A stretch of 10,852 bases of DNA, taken from an uncultured Bacilli bacterium (lineage in GTDB: Bacteria; Bacillota_I; Bacilli_A; RF39; UBA660). Each line of letters starts with the position of its first letter. Position 1 is the first letter of the stretch. Below the pieces are notes generated by a model, which did not search any database, was not told where the DNA came from, and saw nothing but the letters and a program-made list of their open reading frames with translations. Below, one piece after another: positions 1 to 6,414 of this stretch. A program made the position numbers and the translations under genes. The stretch covers positions 1 to 10,852 of the forward strand of contig CAKOPK010000019.1 of assembly GCA_934099115.1 (NCBI GenBank), read 5' to 3'.

Positions 1-1326
1 CAATATTGTGTAACAACAAGTACAACATGTACACCAAACATCAATATAAATGCAGGAAATACAGAAGCAAGTTATAATTACACATTTGGAACGGCGAGCA
101 GTGCTCAAAGAGTATGTGCAACCTCAACAGACGTTGTAGGAAATAATACGGGAATAAAATGTTCAGAAGCATATAAAGTAGATGTAACGAAACCAACGAT
201 ATCTAATATGAGTGCGAGTGTAAACAATAAAACAATAAACATATCAGTAAATGCAACAGATGTAGGAAGTGGAGGATTAACATACTATTACAGTATAGAT
301 GGAGGAAGAAATTATACATCTAGTACAAGTAATACTTACAGTGTTACAGTAGGAGCAGGAACCTACAGTATTTATACCTATGTAGTAGATAGTGCAGGAA
401 ACCAGAGTGCAGTAAAGACAACGAGTGTAGATATAAAAAATGTTTTAAAAGATATAATCCTAGCAAATTCACCAACTATAACGTCAAGAGCAGATTTTAG
501 TACAACTTTTACCTCAACAACTACCGGAACATTATATACAGCAGCAGATGATTATGGGACAAGTTATTATTTTGCCGGCAATCCAACAGATAACTGGGTA
601 AAATTTGGTGGATTTTATTGGAGAATAATCAGAATAAATGGAGATGGCACCATAAGAATGATCTATAATGGGACTACAACAGATCAAACAGGAGAAACAA
701 CTCAGATAGGAACAAGTGTATTTAATAGTACTGGTAGTGATAACGTACATATAGGATATCAATATATCATTGGACAAGTCCATGGGAATGGAACAAATAG
801 TGCTATAAAAGAAGTATTAGATAACTGGTATAATAGTAACTTAGCAAACTATTCAAATTATATAGCGACCGGAGGAGGAGCAACATTCTGTAATGATAGA
901 CAACCATCTACAGATAAGTCTAGTATAAATGGCAGTGGAGGAACTGGCACAAAAGTAACCTATTATCCAGCATTTATAAGAGTAATGTCAAGTAAAGTAC
1001 CAACATTAAAATGTGCAGATACGAGAGATAGATTTACAACACCAGTAGGATTAATAACAGCAGATGAAGTAAACTATGCAGGAGCCGTATATGGTACCGC
1101 TAACAATAGCTATTACTTATATTCTGGAAATTATTACTGGACCATGTCTCCAAGTGAGTATAGTTTCGGTAGTGCAAATGTATATACGGTTCGTTCGAAT
1201 GGTAGGCTTTGTCCGTATAATGTGGCTAGCGCCCGTGGGGCAAGACCTGTAATCAATCTGAAAGCTGATACGACAACTTTTGCAAGTGGAAATGGAACTT
1301 CTTCTAATCCTTATGTTGTTGCATAG
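1..1326 (+). CDS. Large surface protein, 5'-truncated by the window edge (Ig-like modules plus C-terminal lectin-like domain)
   Basis: The frame is open from base 1 to the TAG at 1324-1326 (441 residues), so the true start lies to the left; the ATG at 208 is internal. Residues ~1-65 and ~66-147 look like successive bacterial Ig-like modules: each carries a D-x-x-G-N motif near its end (VVGNNTG, SAGNQSA), and a D-x-TKPTIS linker separates them. From residue ~176 a different domain starts (YYFAGNPTDNWVKFGGFYWRI), continues through LDNWY, FCNDR and LITADEVNYAG, and ends with YYWTMSP and ARGARPVINL. This layout resembles C-type-lectin/DUF6273-like C-termini of gut Firmicutes surface proteins, recognised from memory only. 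The protein is rich in Ser, Thr, Asn and Tyr. No LPXTG or C-terminal membrane anchor is seen, so attachment must lie in the missing part or be non-covalent. Codon use (A-ending codons, Arg nearly all AGA) differs from the genes to the right. Ligand unknown. Confidence 0.85.
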   Translation, partial: QYCVTTSTTCTPNININAGNTEASYNYTFGTASSAQRVCATSTDVVGNNTGIKCSEAYKVDVTKPTISNMSASVNNKTINISVNATDVGSGGLTYYYSIDGGRNYTSSTSNTYSVTVGAGTYSIYTYVVDSAGNQSAVKTTSVDIKNVLKDIILANSPTITSRADFSTTFTSTTTGTLYTAADDYGTSYYFAGNPTDNWVKFGGFYWRIIRINGDGTIRMIYNGTTTDQTGETTQIGTSVFNSTGSDNVHIGYQYIIGQVHGNGTNSAIKEVLDNWYNSNLANYSNYIATGGGATFCNDRQPSTDKSSINGSGGTGTKVTYYPAFIRVMSSKVPTLKCADTRDRFTTPVGLITADEVNYAGAVYGTANNSYYLYSGNYYWTMSPSEYSFGSANVYTVRSNGRLCPYNVASARGARPVINLKADTTTFASGNGTSSNPYVVA

Positions 1327-1371
1327 TTAATAAACAGAATACTAAATATTTAATTTTTTGGTAATAAAATG

Positions 1372-1380
1372 TGTTAAAAT
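1372..1380 (+). promoter_or_regulatory. Extended -10 promoter element in an intergenic region
   Basis: TGT followed by TAAAAT matches an extended -10 (TGnTATAAT with one mismatch). No clear -35 is visible. The same TGTTAAAAT string stands just before parC at 1674-1682. If used, transcription would begin near 1387, run through the ORF-free stretch and end at the terminator at 1550-1599. Confidence 0.35.
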
Positions 1381-1401
1381 TAATTTGGTTAATCTATTAA
1401 A

Positions 1402-1455
1402 TGGTATACCAGTATGACTCCGTATAACTTTAACGCTGGCTCAACAACAATAATG
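1402..1455 (+). pseudogene. Decayed remnant of a paralogous surface-protein C-terminus
   Basis: One frame reads WYTSMTPYNFNAGSTTIM and then hits TGA at 1456-1458. It resembles the C-terminal part of the upstream surface protein (YYWTMSPSEYSFGSANV, residues ~378-394 of the partial protein): W, T, M, S/T, P, an aromatic, F and G-S line up. The nucleotide sequences differ at many non-adenine positions, so it is an old paralogue fragment, not a recent copy and not a template repeat. The assignment rests on a short peptide match. The rest of 1327-1699 shows no reading frame I can support. Confidence 0.45.
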
Positions 1456-1549
1456 TGAACAATATCCTTTTAAAACTTGCATATTTGGTTAAGACTAAAT
1501 ATAAAGATTTAGGATACAAGATTAATCATAAGTGTAAACTTAAATATAT

Positions 1550-1599
1550 GATACTGATGTTTTATAACTTGTTTATAAGACTATTACAGTATCTTTTTT
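1550..1599 (+). terminator. Rho-independent terminator upstream of parC
   Basis: GATACTG (1550-1556) pairs perfectly with CAGTATC (1587-1593), with an inner TTATAA/TTATAA pairing and a run of six T at 1594-1599. It lies 224 bases after the surface-protein stop. It may serve that gene, the lost paralogue, or a short RNA from the element at 1372-1380. It insulates parC. Confidence 0.7.
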
Positions 1600-1654
1600 G
1601 TTGAATAAAATTAGGAAAAATGGGCAAGAAAGTGTAGAAAAGTGTAAAGAATGT

Positions 1655-1682
1655 TTTCTTTCCTAAATCTTTGTGTTAAAAT
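1655..1682 (+). promoter_or_regulatory. Probable parC promoter
   Basis: TTTCTT (1655-1660), 16 bases, then TGT-TAAAAT (1674-1682, extended -10). The predicted start near 1689 would leave a very short leader with the ribosome binding site almost at the 5' end, which makes this assignment only moderate. Confidence 0.4.
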
Positions 1683-1699
1683 GAATAAAGGTGAGTAAC

Positions 1700-4189
1700 A
1701 TGCAAGATGATGTATTAAAAAGAATTGAAGATTATGCTTTAGAAGAAATTATGGGAGAAAGATTTGGGTCATATGCAAAAGAAATTATTCAAGACCGTGC
1801 TATACCTGATGTTCGTGATGGTTTAAAACCAGTTCAAAGAAGAATCTTGTTTGCTATGTATAAAGCAGGATATACATATGATAAGAAGTATGTTAAATGT
1901 GCTGCGACTGTTGGAGATGTTTTGGGTAAATATCATCCTCATGGAGATTCGTCTGTATATGATGCGATGGTTCGTATGAGTCAGTGGTGGAAACAAAATA
2001 CAATATTAATCGACATGAAGGGTAATAATGGTTCAATGGATGGCGATGGAGCGGCTGCTTATCGTTATACTGAAGCAAGACTTTCAAAGATTAGTAATGA
2101 GTTATTAACAGATTTAGACAAAAATACTGTTAAGTTTGCTCCTAACTTTGATGACCGTTTATTAGAGCCTACAGTATTACCAGCTAAGTTTCCTAATCTC
2201 TTAGTTAATGGCACAATGGGAATTAGTGCTGGGTATGCAACGAATATTCCTCCTCATAATTTAGGAGAAATTATAGATGCTACTATTAAACGTATTGATA
2301 GCCCTAATTGTAAATTAGATACAATTTTAGAGATTGTAAAGGGTCCAGATTTTCCAACTGGTGGTATTGCTTGTGGAGCAGATGGTATTCGTTCGGCTTT
2401 TAAAAGTGGTAAAGGCAGAGTAATTGTTCGTTCTAAATATGAGATAGTTAAAGAAAAAGGAAAAGAAAAAATAATTATTAGTGAAATTCCTTTTGATGTA
2501 AATAAAGCGGTTTTAGTAAATAAGATTGATGGTATTCGTATTGATAAAAAAATTGAGGGAATGGCAGAAGTTCGTGATGAGTCTGACCGTGAAGGATTAA
2601 GAATTGTAATTGATTTAAAAGCAGGAGCAAATGCAGATTTTGTTTTGAATTATTTGTTTAAAAATACTGATTTACAAATAGCTTATAATTATAATATGGT
2701 TGCAATTGTTAATCGTGTGCCTAGAACTTTGGGAATTTTAGAAATATTAGATGCTTATATTGCCCATCAGAAAGAAGTAATTTTGGAACGTTCTAAGTTT
2801 GATTTAGCATCTTATGAAAAGAGAATGCATATTGTTGAAGGTTTAATTAAATGCTTAGTTATTTTAGACCAAGTTATTAAGGTAATACGTGCTAGTAAGA
2901 ATAAAAGTGATGCAATCAATAATTTAGTAAGTGAATTTGATTTTACTAATGAACAAGCAAAAGCAATTGTTGAGTTACAATTATATAGACTTACAAATAC
3001 AGATGTTGTAGAACTTCAAGAAGAAATGGAGAAGTTAATTAAGTTAATTGAGGGATTGAAAGCTATTATTAATGATGAAGAAGTTTTAAAATATGTTATG
3101 AAGAAAGAATTAAAGATTATTAAGAAAGATTATGCAGTACCTAGAAAAACAAAGATAGAAGATGAAATTCAAGAAATTAAATTAGATGTTAAAGAAATGA
3201 TTCCTAAAGAAAATGTAGTTGTAGTGGTTACAAATGAAGGCTATGTTAAGAGAGTTAGTAGTAAGAGTTATGCTGCAAGTAATGAAGATACTACTTTAAA
3301 ACCAGGAGATTTTGTTATTGGGTTATATGAATGTACAACTTTAGATACTTTAATGATTTTTACAAATTTAGGAAATTATTTGTTTATTCCGGTTTATAAA
3401 ATTCCAGAAATGAAATGGAAGGAATTAGGAAAACATATTAATAATGTTGTAATGTTAAATGCTTCTGAAAAAGTCATTGCTTCGTTTATTTATAATAGTA
3501 AAGATACTTTGGTTTTAGCTTCTAAAAATGGTATGGCTAAGAGAACTCTTATGAAAGATTATGAAGTTCAAAGATGCTCTAAGCCTATGGTTGCTATGAA
3601 ATTAAAAGATGATGATGAACTAATTAGTGTTGTAAAAGATTCTGAACGAATTTTAATGGTAACTTTAAATGGATATTATTTAAATTATGCGAGTGATGAA
3701 TTACCTGTTGTAGGAGCAAAAGCTAGTGGTGTTAAAGGTATTAGTTTAAAAGAAGATAGTTTAAAGAGTATGTTTACGTTTAATAATTTAGTAGAATATG
3801 TTACTGTGTTTACAGATAGTAAGACAGCTAAAAGGGTTAAGATTAGTGAATTAGAGAGCCATTCTAGAGCTAAAAAAGGTAGTTTATTATTTAAAAAGAT
3901 GAAGACTGTTACTTATAGAGTTTTAAATGCACTAGGAACTAATTCTAGAGATTTAATCTTAACAAAGGCAGATAGTGATATTCGCATTATTAAGAATAGC
4001 GATATTGCAATTATGGATTTAGCTTCTACTGGTTCTAATATTAGTAAATATAAATTAGATTATGTTGGTAAAGTTGCTTTAAAAGAAAAAGAGGAAGAAG
4101 AAGTAAAAGAAGTAGTAGAAGAAATTGCTGTTAAAAAAGAACCTAGAGAACTTTCTATGGCGGATTTTCTAGAAGATTTTAAGATTTAG
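1700..4189 (+). CDS. parC: DNA topoisomerase IV subunit A (ParC)
   Basis: ParC with ParE forms topoisomerase IV, which decatenates and relaxes DNA during chromosome segregation in the cytoplasm. I set the start at ATG 1700, giving 829 residues: AAAGGTGA at 1687-1694 is a good ribosome binding site with 5 bases of spacing, whereas the in-frame GTG at 1691 lies inside that site. The breakage-reunion domain shows DGLKPVQRRIL (~40-50), the quinolone region HPHGDSSVYDAM (79-90; S84 and D88 correspond to S80/E84 of staphylococcal GrlA) and the catalytic tyrosine Y123 in YRYTEARLS. GNNGSMDGDGAAA is ParC-type rather than GyrA-type. The tower and coiled-coil region follow, then a beta-pinwheel C-terminal domain (GYVKRVSSKSYAAS, TNLGNYLFIPV) and an acidic tail. 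Length is near the family norm (about 800). No parE lies just upstream, where B. subtilis has it. Ser at 84 suggests no quinolone-resistance change there. Confidence 0.95.
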   Translation: MQDDVLKRIEDYALEEIMGERFGSYAKEIIQDRAIPDVRDGLKPVQRRILFAMYKAGYTYDKKYVKCAATVGDVLGKYHPHGDSSVYDAMVRMSQWWKQNTILIDMKGNNGSMDGDGAAAYRYTEARLSKISNELLTDLDKNTVKFAPNFDDRLLEPTVLPAKFPNLLVNGTMGISAGYATNIPPHNLGEIIDATIKRIDSPNCKLDTILEIVKGPDFPTGGIACGADGIRSAFKSGKGRVIVRSKYEIVKEKGKEKIIISEIPFDVNKAVLVNKIDGIRIDKKIEGMAEVRDESDREGLRIVIDLKAGANADFVLNYLFKNTDLQIAYNYNMVAIVNRVPRTLGILEILDAYIAHQKEVILERSKFDLASYEKRMHIVEGLIKCLVILDQVIKVIRASKNKSDAINNLVSEFDFTNEQAKAIVELQLYRLTNTDVVELQEEMEKLIKLIEGLKAIINDEEVLKYVMKKELKIIKKDYAVPRKTKIEDEIQEIKLDVKEMIPKENVVVVVTNEGYVKRVSSKSYAASNEDTTLKPGDFVIGLYECTTLDTLMIFTNLGNYLFIPVYKIPEMKWKELGKHINNVVMLNASEKVIASFIYNSKDTLVLASKNGMAKRTLMKDYEVQRCSKPMVAMKLKDDDELISVVKDSERILMVTLNGYYLNYASDELPVVGAKASGVKGISLKEDSLKSMFTFNNLVEYVTVFTDSKTAKRVKISELESHSRAKKGSLLFKKMKTVTYRVLNALGTNSRDLILTKADSDIRIIKNSDIAIMDLASTGSNISKYKLDYVGKVALKEKEEEEVKEVVEEIAVKKEPRELSMADFLEDFKI

Positions 4190-4212
4190 AGAGCTCATTT
4201 AGAGTTCTTTTT
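4188..4212 (+). terminator. Rho-independent terminator of parC
   Basis: GAGCTC (4191-4196), loop ATTTA, GAGTTC (4202-4207; one G-T pair), followed by five T and then another T-rich run. Outer A-T pairs extend the stem back into the parC stop codon. Confidence 0.65.
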
Positions 4213-4250
4213 CTTTTCTTTAAAACATAAGTTTAAATGGAGATGGTTCT

Positions 4251-4604
4251 ATGGATAAGAAAGAAGAATTTAAAAATTTTGCAAAAGAACATCCAGAGCT
4301 TATTCGTAGTATTAAATCTGGAGATGGATCTTGGCAAAAATTTTATGAAATATATGATATATATGGGTCAGATGAAAAAGCTTGGGATACTTATTTTAGA
4401 GATACTTCTAGTAGCAATAGCTTTAATAATATATCTAATATAGTAAAAAATATAGATATGGATTCTGTACAGAAACATATTCATACTGCACAAAAAGCTT
4501 TAGATTTAGTTGCAGAAATTACGGGTAAAGGAACAGATAGTGCTACTAATGTTATAAAAGGGCCTACAACACCTAGACCTATTAATCATTTTTTTGAGGA
4601 TTAG
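4251..4604 (+). CDS. ylbD: YlbD-family protein (putative spore coat protein family)
   Basis: 117 residues, soluble, no signal peptide. The N-terminal segment (EEFKNFAKEHPELIRSIKSG, then GSWQKFYEIYDIYGSDEKAW) matches the YlbD pattern: a helical FK.F...HP.L...V/I..G....W...YE motif followed by a short acidic turn and W. The middle (Ser/Asn-rich, ~55-75) and the C-terminus (PTTPRPINHFFED) look flexible. B. subtilis YlbD is described as a putative coat protein; its biochemical role is unknown. The start is supported by GGAG at 4239-4242, 8 bases before ATG. The gene lies 2 bases from ylbE, as the two are paired in B. subtilis, which strengthens both calls. Its presence fits the sigma-K fragment further right. 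Recognition is by motif and pairing, not by alignment. Confidence 0.7.
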   Translation: MDKKEEFKNFAKEHPELIRSIKSGDGSWQKFYEIYDIYGSDEKAWDTYFRDTSSSNSFNNISNIVKNIDMDSVQKHIHTAQKALDLVAEITGKGTDSATNVIKGPTTPRPINHFFED

Positions 4605-4606
4605 AA

Positions 4607-4828
4607 ATGCAATATAGTGTGTTAATGAATCTAAAAAAGGATAAGAAAATGTGGGATTTATTAAAGAGTAATTCTTATTGGATTAAAGATTTAAATCGTA
4701 ATCCTAGTAATTTAAAAAAATATAAAGAAGCTATGAAAGTTAAGTATAAACTTAGAACTACAGATAAAATAAGTGATGCGATTGATAATATTGATCTTAT
4801 AAGTAATATTTTGGGAGCTTTAAAATAA
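4607..4828 (+). CDS. ylbE: YlbE-like protein
   Basis: 73 residues. The core KKMWDLLKSNSYWIKDLNRNPSNLKKYKEAM corresponds to the YlbE family signature (L.....YWYR.L.RNP..L..FE..A), followed by a basic segment and a hydrophobic helix (ISDAIDNIDLISNILGAL). The function of YlbE is unknown. GAGGA at 4596-4600, within the end of ylbD, is the ribosome binding site 6 bases before ATG, so translation is probably coupled to ylbD. The pair forms a two-gene unit with no visible strong promoter of its own. It may depend on read-through from parC or on a weak promoter in the 4213-4238 T-rich stretch. In B. subtilis ylbD-ylbE sit in the ylb cluster near coaD; here they are between parC and yqeG. Confidence 0.65.
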   Translation: MQYSVLMNLKKDKKMWDLLKSNSYWIKDLNRNPSNLKKYKEAMKVKYKLRTTDKISDAIDNIDLISNILGALK

Positions 4829-4844
4829 ATAAAAGTGCAAATAG

Positions 4845-4872
4845 AGAAAGATAATTGTTTCTTTCTTTTTTT
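4845..4872 (+). terminator. Weak AT-rich intrinsic terminator after ylbE
   Basis: AGAAAGA (4845-4851) and TCTTTCT (4860-4866) are perfect inverted arms around an 8-base loop, running into seven T (4866-4872). The stem has few G-C pairs, so termination may be partial. Confidence 0.45.
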
Positions 4873-4886
4873 GAACGTGTTATAAT
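4858..4886 (+). promoter_or_regulatory. Promoter of the yqeG-yqeH-mutL operon
   Basis: TGT-TATAAT at 4878-4886 is a perfect extended -10. A weak -35-like TTTCTT (4858-4863) stands 17 bases before TATAAT and resembles the parC promoter. Transcription would begin near 4893. The leader contains a 6-bp hairpin (ACTGAA 4902-4907 / TTCAGT 4916-4921) of unknown meaning. Confidence 0.7.
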
Positions 4887-4949
4887 CTTTTTTAGAAAGA
4901 GACTGAATTTGTTTTTTCAGTGTAAGTAGTTATTAGAAAGTGAGTAGTT

Positions 4950-5468
4950 ATGGAGAATTTTATACCTGATATGTATCAGAAGAATATATATGATATTGAT
5001 TATCAAAAACTTAAACGTAAGGGAATACGTTGTATTTTATTTGATTTAGATAATACTTTATGTCCAGTTAAAGAAAGTGTTCCTAGTAAAAAAGTGAAAG
5101 AATTATTTGCTTATTTAGAAAGAGATTTTAAAGTTATTATTATTTCTAATAGTAATCAAAAAAGATTAATTCCTTTTAAAGAAGGACTTAATGTAGATGT
5201 TGCAGCGAGTGCTAAAAAGCCTTTTAAGAAGAAATATTTAAAAATTATGAAAATGTATTCTTTTAAAGAGTATGAAATAGCAGCGATAGGGGATCAACTT
5301 TTAACAGATGTTTATGGTGCTAATAGGGTAGGGATAACTTCTATATTAATTAATCCTATTGGAGAATATGAAAAAATTTGTACAAAGATTAATCGCTTTT
5401 TAGAAGGTTTTATTTATCGCAATTTAAAGAGAAAAAATATTTTAGTGAAGGGTAGTTATTATGATTAA
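4950..5468 (+). CDS. yqeG: YqeG family HAD IIIA-type phosphatase
   Basis: 172 residues, about the length of B. subtilis YqeG. HAD motifs are all present: motif I FDLDNTL (nucleophile D32, acid D34), motif II Ser in IISNSN (S66), motif III Lys in SAKKP (K89/K90), and motif IV GDQLLTD (D115, D120). A small cap-less fold is expected. The physiological substrate of YqeG is not established in Bacilli; a eukaryotic relative is the mitochondrial phosphatidylglycerophosphate phosphatase GEP4/PTPMT-type HAD family, so a lipid phosphate is possible but inferred. The start is supported by AAAGTGAG at 4937-4944, 5 bases before ATG. It is the first gene of an operon, and its last 8 bases are the start of yqeH (ATGATTAA). 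The yqeG-yqeH pair is conserved in Bacilli. Confidence 0.9.
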   Translation: MENFIPDMYQKNIYDIDYQKLKRKGIRCILFDLDNTLCPVKESVPSKKVKELFAYLERDFKVIIISNSNQKRLIPFKEGLNVDVAASAKKPFKKKYLKIMKMYSFKEYEIAAIGDQLLTDVYGANRVGITSILINPIGEYEKICTKINRFLEGFIYRNLKRKNILVKGSYYD

Positions 5469-6414
5469 GAAATGTATGGGTTGTGGGGTTGTTTTACAAG
5501 ACAAAGATAAAAATTTAATTGGATATACTCCACTTTTAACAAAAACTTATTGTATGCGTTGTTTTCGCTTAAAAAATTATGGAGAATTAAAAAGAAATGA
5601 CACTATAAATGAAGAAGAAATATTAAAAAAAGTAAATAAGAGTAAAGGTACTGCTTTTTATTTAGTAGATTACTTAAATATTAATCAGTATACAGTTTCT
5701 ATTTTTAATAAACTTTTAGTTTCTAAAGTATTTGTGGTTAGTAAATGTGATTTATTAAGAAAAGAGATGAAAGTAGAAAAACTTAAGGAATGGTTAAGAG
5801 AAATATATCATATTACAACAGATATTTTATTTATTAGTAAAGATAAAAATATATCTAATAATCTTCTTAAATATATGGAAAATAAAAATATAAAAACAGC
5901 TTATATTTTAGGAGTTACTAATGCTGGTAAAAGTACGTTTATTAATTCTTTACTAAAAGAGAATAATATTCATAAGGAAATACTTGCTAGTTCGAAAGAA
6001 AATACTACTTTGGATTTTATTAAATTAAAGATTGGTGATTTTATTATTTATGATACTCCTGGTTTTTTATATCCTAATCTAGGTAATAGAGAATTATTAC
6101 AAAAAGAAATGAAACCAATTACTTATCAAATAAAGCCAAATACAACTGTGGTTATCTTAAAACAATTAAAATGTTTATTTTTAGAAGAAAATCAGATTAC
6201 TATTTATTTAAATACTAGTGATGTAAAAAGAGAATATAAAATAGAAGATAAAGATTTTAAAGAATTAACTTTAGGTGATAATCAAGATTTAGTTATACCT
6301 GGGGTTGGTTTTATAAATATAAAAAAGGCTTGTACCATTAAGATTAATTTTCAACCATATGAAGTAAGAACAGATATTAGTGATATAGAAATTGGTGGCA
6401 AGTACAATGGGTAA
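5461..6414 (+). CDS. yqeH: Circularly permuted GTPase YqeH, 30S ribosome biogenesis
   Basis: 317 residues. YqeH supports assembly of the small ribosomal subunit. The N-terminal zinc finger is C5-x2-C8 ... C31-x2-C34. The GTPase motifs come in the permuted order of the family: G4 (SKCDLL, 94-99), G5-like (ISK, 125-127), then G1/P-loop GVTNAGKST (151-159) and G3 DTPG (198-201). The C-terminal part (from ~215) has the beta-rich and basic character of the RNA-binding domain. It is about 50 residues shorter than B. subtilis YqeH (366). Oddities: the base-recognition motif has Ser for Asn (SKxD instead of NKxD), and the segment before G4 (VDYLNINQYTVS) departs from the usual VVD.FDFNGS. The start overlaps yqeG by 8 bases and the end overlaps mutL by 8 bases, so all three are likely coupled. 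No separate promoter is seen. Confidence 0.9.
   Translation: MIKKCMGCGVVLQDKDKNLIGYTPLLTKTYCMRCFRLKNYGELKRNDTINEEEILKKVNKSKGTAFYLVDYLNINQYTVSIFNKLLVSKVFVVSKCDLLRKEMKVEKLKEWLREIYHITTDILFISKDKNISNNLLKYMENKNIKTAYILGVTNAGKSTFINSLLKENNIHKEILASSKENTTLDFIKLKIGDFIIYDTPGFLYPNLGNRELLQKEMKPITYQIKPNTTVVILKQLKCLFLEENQITIYLNTSDVKREYKIEDKDFKELTLGDNQDLVIPGVGFINIKKACTIKINFQPYEVRTDISDIEIGGKYNG

Noticed and set aside
532..783. 83-residue minus-strand frame opposite the surface protein
   Set aside because: Shadow of the long plus-strand gene, with no ribosome binding site and no recognisable domain.
1402..1470. Template repeat of a diversity-generating retroelement for the surface-protein tail
   Set aside because: Template and variable repeats should differ almost only at adenines of the template. 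Here many C, G and T positions differ and gaps are needed, and there is no reverse transcriptase gene in the window.
4237..4443. 68-residue plus-strand frame overlapping the start of ylbD
   Set aside because: It is a shadow frame of ylbD; its ATG lies within the ylbD ribosome binding region and the peptide shows no family features.
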